From: Stenogyne calaminthoides
Taxonomy: Eukaryota > Streptophyta > Magnoliopsida > Lamiales > Lamiaceae
Direction of reading: 5' to 3'
Assembly (NCBI GenBank): GCA_037126765.1
Contig: JBBCBC010000007.1
Coordinates: 27,785,667-27,849,666, forward strand
DNA: 64,000 nucleotides
Both the position numbers and the translations under genes were made by a program. Each line of letters begins with the position of its first letter. Position 1 is the first letter of the stretch. The notes under the pieces are model-generated. The model was not told the DNA's origin and made no database searches. It worked only from the letters and a program-made list of their open reading frames with translations. Shown piece after piece: positions 32,219-43,887 of this stretch.

Positions 32219-34762
32219 ATGGATAATACATCTGGTAAGTATCATGATCTAAGCATGGATACTTATGAGCAATCATGAGGGAGATATAAGCAGCAGAATG
32301 ATGGAAGTTCTTGAACAAGGACCTATCATTATCTATTACAACAATCCAGCTGAAGGAGGTGATCCAGAATTTCTAGTTGGAGCCTGAATCAGAAAGAGTC
32401 CGTCTCTGATGGATGCTGAGGAAAGGAATTGTCCAATCTGGATACTATGGCCAGACACATCATTATGAAGACGATGGACAAGATAATCATAGAAAAGATC
32501 AAGTACCTCAAGACTGCGAAGCAGATGTGGGATACTCTAGCTGAGATATGCGAAGGAATTGACCAGATAAAGGACAGCAGATTACAGGCCAAACTGGTTA
32601 AGTTCGAGAAACTCAAGATGCTACCCAACGAAACGATCAACCAGCTAGATGGAAGGATTACCATGTCGATAAACAAGCTCAGAGAATTAGGACGTGAAAT
32701 GACAAACAAGGACATCAACTACAAGATTCTGAGATCTTTAATGAAGAAATGGGAGATGAAGGTTACGGTGATCAAGGACTGCCAGGATATAGTGAAGATG
32801 AAGCCAAGCAGTTTGTTCTTAAATCTGAAAGCCCATGAATTCGACCTAATTGAGAGAGGGCAAAAGGAAGATGATGAGTCATCTGCCGAAACTACACCTG
32901 CAACAACAAAAGCAGTAGCATTCAAAGCAGTCGTCAGCTGCTCAAAATCTTCTGAGCCTATTGTAAATATTATTAGTCAAGCTGAACAGATTGCTCTATT
33001 CACCAGAAAGCTTGAAAGATCAAACATTCAATTGGGAAAGTATAGGAGATTCTACAATGACTATCAGAATAGCAGAGGAAGAGAAAGAAGATCGTCTGAC
33101 ATATCGCAGGAAAGAAACAGATCTGATGACAGAAGAGACGACCAAAGATAAAAGAAAAGAGATTATCGTGCTGAAGATCACAAATCAGAAAGGAGAAATT
33201 CAGATCAAAGGAAAACCGGGAAGTTACCTGACAGATCATACAGAAGATATGACTCACTTGCCAAAAGAAGTTCAGTGGAGAGAGGAGTCTACTTCAACTG
33301 CCAGAAACCAGGTCACTACAGTGCAGACTGCCCTGACCTGACACCTAGAGAAAGAGAAGATAAGAGGAACAAGAGAGTGCAACGATACAGAGACAGGAAA
33401 GCTATGGTTGCTGACACTACATGAATAGATGATTCTTATCTGCCATCAGAGGATTCTGGTTAGTCTTCTGTAGAAGACTTCTGCCTGATGAGCAATGCTG
33501 ATGACCTCGACAACTTTGATGATCTGATGCTCTCATCTGATGATGACATCTGTCTCATGGCCAAGGAAGAAGATCAATCTGAGGTATCTTCTAAACCATC
33601 TGTGTTTTCTGTTTCCACACCAGCTATGCTGAGCACACCTACTGGAGAGATTGACCCGCAGCTCCATAGTGAGCAATTGCTTGATGATCTCTCCAATGCA
33701 GTAGACACTTATACTATAGTGGAAGCTGAGAACGACAAGGTAAGGATAGAGAACATTCAGCTTGTTAAAGAAAATGCTGCAAGAAAAGCTACTGAACTGA
33801 AATCAGTTGAGACTGTTCAGAAAATGACTGCAGAACTGGAGCTTCTGAAAGTCAGTTCTTCTGATTAGGATAAACTGATTAAGGAACAGCTAGCCATTAA
33901 CAAACAGCAAGTTGATGACCTCAAAATTCTTCAAGCTAAGTTTGATGAACTCTTCCGACTGCATGTGAGTCTAAAAGTTACCGAGGATAGTTTGAGTAAG
34001 AAAATAGAGGTCTTCACAAAATCTTCTAAGACTGTTCAAGATCTGAACAACTATTTTTGTACGTCAACTAATAAGAAGGGAATTGGGTATGAACACCCTT
34101 CTGCATCCTCAAAAGTCCCATCAGGTTCACTTTAGAAAAGTGTAATCAAACAAGTTTCTGATCAAGATACACGAAAAGCAAAATCTGTATCAGATAAGGG
34201 AAACAGACCTACTGAACAAGTAAGACAAGTGTCTGATCAGAAAGGGAATATAAATGAACCCCAACTGATCAAGCATCAGTCTAGGAATCAACAGAAGAAC
34301 CATATTCTTCTAAAGAAACCTCAACCTGGTCAGCAGATTGGGAATCAGAAAAGACTACCTCTCAAGGGAAAATCTGATCTGAAACCTAATCAGGTCAAGC
34401 TGCCTAACAAGCAAGCTAAGGGTAAACTGCTAAGACCATCTATGCCAAAAAGATATGAATCTTTTAATGGTAGCAGTCGTACCTACCCTTATAATCAGAA
34501 ACCTAGGGCTGCTGCACCTGAGGCCCACTGGACTAAAAGAAGACAAATATCAGTAAAAAATCCCAAGTCTTCTGATTCTTCCAAAGCTCACACTAATGAT
34601 CATACTGACCAGATTGCATATGAAGAGACGTATGATTATGTAGATGTTTATGGGAGACAAATCAAGCCCTCTGTTTTCAACAAAGGTGCAAGATATGTTT
34701 GGATCCCGAAAGGTACTTCTAACCCCCCAGGACCTGATTCTACTGGGGTACCTAAAGCCTGA
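32219..34762 (+). pseudogene. gag: element D gag (broken)
   Basis: Probable start ATG 32219; the first 70 codons carry several stops. 32429-33151 is open (240 codons) and holds the UBN2-type copia gag core (AKQMWDTLAEICEG, ILRSLMKKWEMKVTVI). A frame change follows. The zinc knuckle at about 33285-33335 reads YFNCQKPGHYSADC, with the first Cys replaced by Tyr, so the metal site is damaged. Further open pieces at 33488-33868 (acidic, then helical) and 34229-34762 (basic, Gln/Lys/Pro-rich linker) fit the long gag C-terminus of SIRE-like elements, also seen in B1. Stops near 33421, 33463 and 33867 interrupt. Confidence 0.85.
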
Positions 34763-34767
34763 TCTGA

Positions 34768-35224
34768 TTGCAGGTTCGCGTGGGTTCGGCCAATAAAGGA
34801 GGTGTACAAGCAGCTATCTGGTACATCGATAGTGGATGCTCAAGGCACATGACTGGAAACAAACATCTCCTCAGCTCATATACAGAACAAGAAGGCACAC
34901 GAGTACTCTTTGGTGATGATAACTTTGGTTTTACCAGAGGATTTGGAACCTTAGAGAATGATGATGTACAGGTTACTAGAGTCTCGTATATCGATGGTTT
35001 GAAGCATAACCTGTTATCGGTTTAACAATTCTGTGACAACGGATTCAGTGTTGAGTTCTCAACTGATCAGTGGACTATCAATAATCGAGCTACTCAACAG
35101 ATTTTGTTAACTGGTTCAAGGAAAGGAACGATATATACTGCAGATTGGAACAGTTGTCCAAGAAATGCATGCCTGATTGTTAAGAGTTCCAAAAGCAGCA
35201 GTTGGCTCTGGCACAAGAGAATGA
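34768..35224 (+). pseudogene. pro: element D protease and start of GAG-pre-integrase
   Basis: Aspartic protease with the active-site DSG at 34828-34836 (YIDSGCSRHMTGN), followed by FGDDN and GLKHNLLSV. An in-frame stop lies at 35023-35025. Beyond it the same frame continues (SVEFSTDQW, GSRKGTIYTADW, SSWLWHKRMS) as the GAG-pre-integrase. Homology stops abruptly at about 35224, where the inverted segment begins. Confidence 0.85.
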
Positions 35225-36191
35225 GTGCTTCTTCTATTGTGGTTGGTTCCTTCAAAGACAGATAGCAACAATACATAGCACTTTCACCAATCTGATGTCT
35301 AGTTTTAACTCTATCAGATGGGTCTCTGATGATCAGATCAGTTGGATGACTGGTTATCCAGGTCCTTCTTTTCTGATTTGTATCAGTTTGGAGAACATCA
35401 TCCTCTTCTGATAGTAATTCATCACTAGAGATTGGGAGTGGTGCAGAAATAGGATCCACTTGACATGGACAAGTCTCAGCTGATGTTGGAATCATCATAT
35501 GCTGATGTCTGCCCATAGGAACATCAGGTGTTCCCCCTGAACCAGATGGTTCAGTTGATACTGTCTCAACTATACCAGCTTCTTCATTGACAGTTGTACG
35601 TACCTTAGGGTCTGATTGACCTGGTGAGTTAGTAAGATCAAGTTTTGGAACATACACCATTACGTGATCTGATCCCTTATCCTTGATACTTAACTGATCC
35701 ATCTTCCGTGCATCAGGTACCGATTGATCTGGTACTGCTTGTTCTGAGGCAGATTTCTCTTGTTCAGAAGATGTTTCATCAAATACCACATGAGGTGTTT
35801 CTTCCACAACTAGGGTTCGCCTGTTGAACACCCTGAAAGCCTTGCTGGTTGAGGAATATCCTAAGAATATACCCTCATCTGACTTGGCCTCAAAGGTTTT
35901 CAACTGATTCTTCCCATTGTTGTATATGAAACACTTGTACCTAAAAACATGGAAGTAAGAAACACGAGGTTTTCTGCCCATCCACAGTTCATAGGGTGTT
36001 TTAAAGTGAATCTTAGTCAGAGAACATCTATTCTGAGTATGGCATGCAGTGTTGATGGCTTCTGCCCAGAAACGGTATAGAGTGGTATGTTCAGCTAACA
36101 TAGTACGAGCAGCTTCTTTGAGTGTTCTGTTTCTCCGTCTGCTACTCCATTCTGTTGTGGTGTTCTTGCAGCTGACGATGGATTGTTCATT
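35225..36191 (-). pseudogene. int: element D integrase/RT segment, inverted
   Basis: On the minus strand a frame of more than 300 codons (from 36197) starts at the C-terminal part of the integrase core (RRRNRTLKEAARTML, then HTQNRCSLTKIHFKTPYEL, FHVFRYKCFIYNN, GIFLGYSSTSKAF). It continues through a long acidic linker (TDTNQKRRTWITSHPTDL) and stops being homologous at KEPTTIEEAL, the beginning of the RT. It resembles B1 at 57560-58590. The orientation is opposite to the rest of D, and the frame's last stretch (35094-35224) is only the shadow of the plus-strand sequence. The first two catalytic acids of the integrase are not included. Confidence 0.85.
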
Positions 36192-36808
36192 TCCCACTTA
36201 TACTCAAAGTCTGCTTTTAAGTATACTACAGATTGGCAACGCTCTTGACACAAATTCCTTCCACATGTCTCTCGAATGTATTCTGAGGCAGACCCTTTGT
36301 GAATGGAGATGCTAGGTTGTCTTCTTACACAATCTTTGCCATCTCTATATCTCAGCTCTTAACGATTTCTCGTATAAGATGATATTTCCTTTCAATGTGT
36401 TTGCTGGCCTTCTGGGCTCTTGGTTCCCATGAATTTGCAACTGCTCCGGCATTATCACAGTGGATCATGATGGTGCTGGACAAATCCGGAACTACGTCCA
36501 AGCCCACTAGGAAGTTCTTGAGCCAAATCGCTTCCGATCCTTTGCTGCTTCACAAGCAACTACATATTCGGCTTCCATGGTAGAATCTACGATGCATTTC
36601 TGCTTAACGCTTCTCCATGTCATGGCTCCTCCCCCCATGCAAAACACACTACCCGAGGTAGATTTTCTGGAATCTAAGTCTGATTGGAAATCTGAGTCCG
36701 TGTAACCGACGGGAATCAGATTGTCTGATTGATAAACCAACATTCTATCCCGAGTTCTCTTCAGATACTTCAGAATGTTTTTAACTGCAGTCCAATGTTC
36801 ATCAAGGC
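36192..36808 (-). pseudogene. rnh: element E RNase H and 3' end of pol
   Basis: Minus-strand copia sequence from VKNILKYLKRTRDRMLVYQ (36800) through IPVGYTDSDFQSDLDSRKSTSG, DSTMEAEYVV and IMIHCDNAGAVA to HIERKYHLIRE and FERHVEG. It is followed by the same 3' non-coding end as element C (GTAGTATACTTAAAAGCA) and the polypurine start AAGTGGGA at 36199-36192. The sequence then switches to D without an LTR. The other half of E is at 50607-52365. Confidence 0.82.
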
Positions 36809-37073
36809 CCCAACCAATGTCAACGAAATACGAAGTTTCCTAGGTTTGGCAGGATACTACCGGAGATTTATCTAAGATTTCTCGTGCATTGCAAAGTCAC
36901 TAACATAATTAACCAAGACGAGCGAAAAGTTTGTCTGGACATCCGCCTCTGAGGAAAGTTTTCAAGAGTTGAAAAAGAGATTAACCTCCTCGCCGGTACT
37001 AACTATTCCTGACGGGACGGAAGGATTCGTAATCTATACCGATGCATCCTTGTCAGGATTAGGTGTTGGGATC
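36809..37073 (+). pseudogene. rt: gypsy element F, RT/RNase H boundary, left piece
   Basis: Ty3/gypsy reading EIRSFLGLAGYYRRFI, then FQELKKRLTSSPVL and FVIYTDASLSG, the end of the RT and start of RNase H. One stop occurs in the first part. Gypsy sequence begins abruptly at about 36809 against element E, so the 5' LTR, gag, protease and most of the RT are missing. It continues at 45744 after element C. Confidence 0.85.
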
Positions 37074-38911
37074 ATACTGAAAAGTATGCTTTTTACTTTA
37101 TATAATCGAAACTGAATTTTCAGACTTATTTACTGAAATAAATTGTTTATCACTGATGCTTTAAATATGATTGAATGTTATATATATTTACTGCATAACT
37201 GTTCAATAATTCGTATGTATTACACTGTAGTTAATTTAGTGATACCAAATCACAGAAGATTAAATTAACAGTCCCTTGTAACTAAAAGTACGCCATTCAC
37301 GACCTAGATGGAAATGAACAACCATCGCGAAAGGTTGAGGTGTAAGGCTCAGATTGGTTTGTCTTGACCAAGAGATTACACTAGTGCATGACTGATGCGC
37401 TGAATAGGACCTACAGGAGGATAAATTCTTCAGAACTGAACAAGGAAGAATTAGACCTCAGTGGTCGTTGTTTCTTAACCTTCGTCCCTTAAATCGGATC
37501 ACGTGAGATTGGTAACTATTGCTTTGACTTATCATGGGTAGCTAATCAGAGAGAGATTCAATACTTTTTATCTTGGGCAATATTATTGGTCACATGTGAT
37601 TGCTAAGATTTAATACGAAGAATCGTGTGCAAGTACGCTTGCTTGATTTGCCCCCTTGGGAGGTTCATAAGCTTTATCATACCAAATCTTGCAAGTGGAA
37701 TTTGTTTCCGGTATGGATAATAATGTTGAACCGTTCCTCGACCAAGGACAAAATATATTAATTAACGGAAAGCTATTTCAGTGGCTTGAATTAATTAATG
37801 GGCTAGATAATCTTAAACACGGGAAATAATGACCGGGAGCCATATTGACTGTAATATGGGTTAAGATGGATAGTGCAATATTAATTATGTAGTGGGATTA
37901 ATTAATATTTATGGGCTTGAATTATATTGTGGCTCAATATTAGATATTCAAGATCCATTAGAAGGTCCAATCTTAATTCTCCTAAAGGTCCCCCTGAGTA
38001 GCCCAACATATAGTCCAATAACTGAAAAGGTGATTAAAATAAAATAAATATTGTTGCTTAATATTTCTCTAATTAATTCAAAAATTATGGATAAAAGAGG
38101 GAGAAAGATTTTTTTTGAATTTTGTTATGGAATGAAGATATGTATTCTTGGAATACAAGATTGTCTCATTAAATTCAAGAAATCTCCCACTTGGTTATAC
38201 ATAGTGAAATTTCGAAATTTTGGAAATATTGTGGGCAAGAAAGATTTTCTTGATTTTCTTGAAAAGATATTATGGAAGATATGTATTTCTTGAAATACAA
38301 GAATATCTCATAAATTCAAGAAGATCCAAATCTTGGATTCTTGCACACTAATATTTTCGAAAATTCCATAAAATAGAGGAGGTGGATTTTTTGTGGAATA
38401 TTTTAATTATGGAAAAAAGAATATATGGGATATATTCAAGATTTCTTGGTGACCAAGAAAAGTCTTTTCCCACATTGAAAAAATACACAAATTTCGTTCA
38501 CCCTCCCTCCTATATATAGGGGATGATTAGTTCATTCCCAAGTACAATTCCATGTGCTGGAAATATTAGCAAATCCACATAAGTGGTGCAACAAAGTTTA
38601 TTTTTTTCTTTTGTTAATTGTTCGCGAGTATTCTTCCACCGGATTGTCGAGCAAGGGCTAAGGGAATACTTGGGAAGTCCTTTTGGTTAGTCCGTCCGAC
38701 CAAAGCCACTTGCCATCTCGAGAGAATGCGTTCACGTAAACCCGTAGATTCCGCATCGTAGGTTTTACGTGGCTTTTTATATGCATGATATGTTGTTGCA
38801 ATTATTATTTGAATTAATATAGGATTAATTCATGCTAGTAATAATTAATGAATTAAATTTATATTTAAATATTCACCCCCGAATAGATCTCATGCAACTC
38901 ATTCCCCAACA
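37074..38911 (+). repeat. element C 5' LTR
   Basis: 1,838 bp, TGTTGGGATC...TTCCCCAACA, very similar to 43888-45743, with most differences in the first few hundred bases. TATA-like TATATATAGG at 38511-38520. An 80-codon open frame occurs in both LTRs (38051-38293, 44886-45128), but I do not treat it as a gene. Confidence 0.93.
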
Positions 38912-38912
38912 A

Positions 38913-38925
38913 TCGCATCGAGCCA
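38913..38925 (+). other. element C primer binding site (degenerate)
   Basis: TCGCATCGAGCCA just after the LTR resembles TGGCATCAGAGCCA with one substitution and one missing base. Probably the decayed initiator tRNA-Met site. Confidence 0.6.
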
Positions 38926-39990
38926 CTTGTTTAGACTCTAAATTTTTAAATTGTAATTTAATTAAGTGGACATTAAATTTGAAATTGGATAGTAGAACTG
39001 TTAGATTCATTTTTGCAGCGGCCGAGGTCGCGGGCGGCAGAGTAGGCGGGCGAAGGCTACAAGATCGCCGCCGAGATCTCGCTAACGCCGCCGACACCGC
39101 CAAGGCGTGTCGAGGCATTGGTAAGCCCCGTCGAGGCGGTGCCGAGGTCGCCTAGGCCGCCCCAGTTGAAGTGGGCGGGGATCTTGGCGTGCATCCGGCC
39201 AAGAGCCGCTTGGCGTGGCGGTTCGAGACAAGTATTTTTTTCGAGACGAACGAGTGGGAGAAATTCGAGACGTGTTTCTTCAAGATCAAGCCAAGAAAAA
39301 TCAAACCATGACAATTGGATAATTTGTGCTCAATATGTTTATTTTTCTGTTTTTGCTTGATTTCATTTGTGCTATCTTATGCTTTATTTAATTTGTTTAA
39401 ATGTGTTTGCATGAGGGTTGCCAAATTGAAAAATCTCAACTTCAAAATTACTAAGTATGTTTTAAATAATTAATTGACAATTTTATTCCTGGATAATAAA
39501 ATTGAATTAATTTCTGACCTCCATGATTTATTTATTTTTGAATTCTTTTGGAGAAATTCCCCCCCTGGGGGTCAAAAGATAGGTTTCACATGAATGAATT
39601 CCAAACGGATGATTGTGGGTTATTACTAGTGGCGGCGATGACCCTCCCCACGAGGCTCGATCAAAATAAAATAGTAATCCTGTATTTAATCATGGTTATT
39701 ACTTAGGTATAAAATTGATATGCATATACTTCCCGAAGTCCTGTCAATTTTATATTGGTCAAGTGGAGCCAACTATTAATCTAGATATTAAAGGTTTGTA
39801 TGCTCGTTCTTGTTTGTAACTTTTTGAATGTGTTTAAATAATGACCCACCCCACGTGGCTTATTTAAACTGTTTTGAGATGTTGGCTGATGCATGTTCAT
39901 ATTTTTTTGAGATTTTAAAATATGATGAAATGTGATCGAACCTTGTGATATACTTGTACTTTTGCATATAGTTGTTTATTTCAGTTCAAC
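38926..39990 (+). other. element C leader with a GC-rich island
   Basis: Non-coding. 39018-39235 is strikingly GC-rich (many CGCCG/CCGAGG motifs) within an AT-rich element; its open frames are composition-driven. The rest is AT-rich leader. Confidence 0.6.
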
Positions 39991-41079
39991 ATGTCATTAC
40001 CTTTTAATCCACTGTTATTATACTTAATGTCAATACAATTTGTATGGAAACTATATTTATTGGAAAATTATAATTGTCCTAACTGCACAAAAGCACAAGT
40101 GGATTTTGACACACAAAAATCAGATGAGCCAACTGACGAGTCAAAACATGCGGGACTCGTCGGATCACCTTCTTGAGAGATGATGTCGCCGCTAAAAATA
40201 GTGGAGGAAAAACCCGTGAGGATTACGTCCTCAAAATAGATTGCCCATCTAAACAAACTTGAGATTCGAGTCGCGATTATGATCCGAGACTCGGATGAAT
40301 TTGGTACTTCATTCTCTCTGCCCGAAAGGTTTTTTTGAGCATTTTGGCCTCGCTAGCTAATTTGTTGCAAACTTTTGGACTCGGCAGAAATGATGATAAG
40401 GCACCAAACTCAAGCTTTGACGGCAAGTTGTCCGTCTTCATCTTCTAGGCCAAGGGTAGGCAAGATAAAGAAGAGGACCAAAGGCCATAAGCAATAAAAC
40501 TCAACTGTTGCCAAGGGCAATGGTAAGATGAGGAATGCTTGTTGAGTCAAGGAAAATCCAAAGAGGAAGTGCTTAAGCTGCGGTGAGAGAGGACAATGGA
40601 GGTTTTGCCTGTTCCAACCCCAAAAAAAGGACGGAAAGAAAGGTAATTCTCACACACTAGTTGTTACTTCTCATTCGTGGGTGGTTGATACGAGATCCAC
40701 TAATCATGTTGGCTTCACGGGTTCTAAATGATCCGGCAACGTAGTGGGAGTGAGATCCTCATCACACTTTGGCAACGTTATTTAAAGTAGAAGACATTGC
40801 AATGCTACATAAGTGGCAGATATTGCAATGCTATGGTAGTAACGATTATTGCAATACTACGCAAGTAGCAGACATTGCAATGCTACATGAGTAGCAGTTA
40901 AAGTAGTGGGAGAAGTGCACCTATCTTTTGAAGATAAAGTTTTTTTTGAGATTATCTTTGTGTTCCCAGTTTTAGAAAGAATTCACTTTCAGTTTCTAAA
41001 ATTCGATTAAATGACACTAAGTTTCTTCTAATAAGAATGACATCATTTTTGAAATGATGAGTGTATCTGTTACGGGACA
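39991..41079 (+). pseudogene. gag-pro: element C gag-protease remnant
   Basis: Very decayed. A gag zinc-knuckle remnant KCLSCGERGQWRFC lies at about 40567-40608, with the His replaced by Gln. Then a protease-start-like segment (SHSWVVDTRSTNHV) in which the DSG is DTR. A four-unit 26-bp tandem repeat (40786-40890) then interrupts the protease, which continues as VGEVHLSFEDKV. Identification rests on order and on these islands only. Confidence 0.6.
40786..40890. repeat. 26-bp tandem repeat with ATTGCAAT cores
   Basis: Four units; the palindromic ATTGCAAT occurs at 40796, 40822, 40848 and 40874, exactly 26 bp apart. It lies inside the protease region of element C. Confidence 0.85.
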
Positions 41080-42000
41080 TTGATGGAAAATCTCTATACA
41101 ATTAACTGTGCACACCACTCACGAAATGTATCCTATAACACATCAACTGTTTCCGAGAAAAGAAAACGTTCATCAGACGTAAACGAGACACTTCTTTGGC
41201 ATCTAAGATTAGGTCATATAAATCCAAAGAGGATCCAAAGGTTGGTGAAAGATGGTTCACTGGAGCGTCTCCAAGTTGAATCGATTCCAACCTGCGAATC
41301 ATGTTTGGAGGGTAATATGACCAAGAGGGCATTTGGAGCCAAGGGGAGTAGGTCCAAAGAAGTGTTAGAGATCGTTCACACAGATGTATGTAGTCCAATG
41401 TCAACCAAAGCAAGAGAAGGTTATGAGTAATTTTATTGATGATTACTCAAGGTACATTTTCCTTATGAAGCATGAATCTGAGACCTTTGAGAAATTCTAA
41501 GAATTTAAGGCTCAAGCAGAGAATCATATGGAAAAACGTATCAAGTCTCTATGATCGATCGTGGAGGCGAATACCTCGTGATGAGTTTTTGAACTACTTA
41601 TCCGATGAAGGGATTGTCCCCACCATCATCGCACCCTAACCCTCAACAAAAGCGGGGTTAGCAGAAACAACAAAATTCTTTTGGAAATGGTTAGATCAAT
41701 GATGAGTTATCTTGGATCTTCCCAAGTCGTTCTCGGGGTTATGCCTTGGAAACAAATGACTTACATTCTCAACTTGGTGCTATCCAAATCGGTTCCCAAA
41801 ACTCCCAAAGAATTGTGGACCCATGCAAGCCTAGTATGAGACACATGAGAACTTTGGGGTGTCCGCCTACATGTTGGACAAGGAAGCCGGTAAGTTGGAT
41901 CCTCGATCGTAATAAAGGCTATTTGTAGGATACCCCGAGGAACAAAAGGGTGTATGTTCTATAGTTCAAGATCAAAAGGTGGTTAACAAAGACACACTTT
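41080..42000 (+). pseudogene. int: element C GAG-pre-integrase and integrase
   Basis: 41080-41430 is open: MENLYTINC, LLWHLRLGHINPKRIQRLVKDG, CESCLEGNMTKRAF, VHTDVCSPM, a good GAG-pre-integrase and integrase start with its HHCC-type region. After 41430 the core continues in fragments in changing frames (DDYSRY, MKHESETFEKF, DRGGEYL-like, LNYLSDEGIV). The catalytic Glu region near 41640-41690 is scrambled. The enzyme is dead. Confidence 0.8.
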
Positions 42001-43060
42001 AGATTTTTTGGAAGAAGACTATATGAACCAAAAAAACCCAAAGAGTGAGATTACCTTAAATGAGCTTAGAGGGCAAACCTCGGTTACCAACTATACTAGA
42101 TGATATACCAATCGATACGCTTTCTGGCGGAGCCTAGTCATAGTGGGAGGGTTGTTAGACAACCCGAGAGATTCATGGGAATAGGAGAGTCCTCGGACTT
42201 GATTCCCTAATCGCACCCATGGAAATATGGCGAGGCACTCTAAGATAAGGATCTGATTCTTGGCAAACAAAGAATGAAAACCAAAATGGGTTCTATGTTT
42301 CATAATAGAGTGTGGGAGCTAGTCGAACCACTTAATGGGGTCGGACCCATTAGATGCAAGTGGGTATATAAGAGGAAAAGAGGATCGGGCGTGAAGGTTG
42401 AAACCTTTAAAAGCAAGACTAATGGCGAAAGGTTATACTCGAAAAAAAGGGATCGATTATGAGGAAACTTTTTTCGCCCAGTAGCCATGCTTAAGTCCAT
42501 CTCAGTATTCTCTTATCGATTCTTTGCGCATTTCGACTTTGAAGTCCGGCAAATAGATGTCAAGACGCTTTCCTTAACTAAGTCTTGATAAAGAGATCTA
42601 TATGCAACAACCCCATGTTTTCATTGAAACGGGCCAAGAACACCTAGTTTGTAAAGCTCAAGAGGTCCATTTACGGACTCAAACAGCATCCAGCTTGGAA
42701 CCAAAGTTTTGATCATGTAATAAAGTCTTATGGGTTTGATCAAAATAAGTTTGAAAGTTGTGTGTATAAAAAGTGTTTTGAAACTGCATTGGTATTCTTA
42801 GTACTATACGTAGATGACATTGTGATCATCGGGAACGATGTGAAGGTGTGATCAGACATAAGGGCATGGTTTCAAAATAGTTTTGATATGAAAGACTTAG
42901 GGAAAGCGGACATATCCTTGGGATCAAGATTACTCGAGATCGCTGTAAAAAGGATGATCGAGTTATCGCAAATTTCATACATAGACACTGGTTTTTGAAA
43001 CAATTCAGCATGCAAGATTCCAAGAAAGGATTCGTACCTTTCAGACTTGGAATCCATCTA
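42001..43060 (+). pseudogene. rt: element C reverse transcriptase
   Basis: Recognisable islands: HNRVWELVEPLNGVGPIRCKWVYKRKRG (42300-42390), EETFF, the palm with YVDDIVIIGNDVKV (catalytic YVDD at 42807-42818), FDMKDLGKA, FIDTG-like, QDSKKGFVPF. Several frame changes and stops separate them. Closely similar to element E on the minus strand (51482-50607), which supports a common family. Confidence 0.85.
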
Positions 43061-43887
43061 TCCAAGAAAATGTTCCCTAAGACGAAAAGAGATAGATGAC
43101 ATGAAAGGTATTCCTTGTGCTTCTACCGTCAAAAACCTTATGTATGCATTCTTTGTATGCGAGACCCGATATCCGCTTTGCCGTAGGCATGGTAGCAAGA
43201 TATCAAAGTAACCCAGAAAAGCGCATTGACGACGATTAAAAACATTACGAAAGTGTCCGAAAAGAACTTCGAGATAGAATGTTGATTTATCGATCGATAC
43301 TCCAATCCCCATCACCACACGGACTCGGATTTCCAATCGATATAGATTCGAAATTATCTGCCTCGATTAGTGTGTTTCCATTTGGGAAGTGTAGCCATCA
43401 AATGGACGAATCGTGGAAGCGTAAATGCATCAACGACTCAACCTTGGGACTCGGGTAAGTAGTCTGCTTGAAGCGTTGAAAGAACCGATTGGGCTCTAGA
43501 TCTTCTTAGTGGACTTGGATGGTGTTCTGAATTTGTCTAGCAATATTTGCTAGGGGCAGTTGCAAATTCAAGAGAACCAAGAGTCCACGAGTCAAACAAA
43601 CACATTAAAGGAAAGACATCTTATACGAGAAATCGTTAAGAGAGGAGATGTAGATGTGGCAAAGATAGCGTCTCGAGGACAACCCTGGCGCGATCCATTC
43701 ACAAAGAGTCGCCTCTGAATACATTCGAGACATGTGGAAGGAATGGGTGTCAAGACCGATTGCCCTAACTGCTTTGAGTATAAGTGGGAGAAATTATTAG
43801 GTTCGTGTAGGTGACATTAGATGTCACAGACTACTCGAGACGTGTTGTAGTATACTTAAAAGCAAACTTTGAGTATAAGTGGGAGAT
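43061..43887 (+). pseudogene. rnh: element C RNase H, 3' end and polypurine tract
   Basis: Fragments of the copia RNase H and pol end, with SRIHPESHLRHVEG-type islands near 43710-43745, all broken. The 3' end GTATACTTAAAAGCAAAC and the polypurine tract AAGTGGGAGAT (43877-43887) precede the 3' LTR. Confidence 0.6.

Larger units (their letters stand above)
30687..36191 (+). mobile_element. element D: SIRE-like copia, 3' part inverted and truncated
   Basis: LTR (30687-32081), primer binding site, gag and protease read in plus orientation up to about 35224. The next stretch (35225-36191) is integrase/RT sequence of the same type in minus orientation. RNase H, ORF2 and the 3' LTR are missing. The 5' flank is GAGGG; no matching duplication can be found because the right end is lost. 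Confidence 0.85.

Noticed and set aside
32719..33257. Minus-strand Phe/Cys-rich frames
   Set aside because: Shadows of the Lys/Glu-rich gag of element D on the plus strand.
35094..35224. End of the minus-strand integrase frame taken as coding
   Set aside because: Beyond 35225 the plus strand is clearly the GAG-pre-integrase of element D; the minus frame stays open there by chance.
38051..38293. 80-codon open frame repeated at 44886-45128
   Set aside because: Both copies lie at the same place in the two LTRs of element C, so the repetition reflects LTR duplication; no homology recognised.
38832..39360. Overlapping plus and minus open frames in the GC-rich island
   Set aside because: Several frames are open at once with low-complexity Arg/Ala products; composition, not coding.
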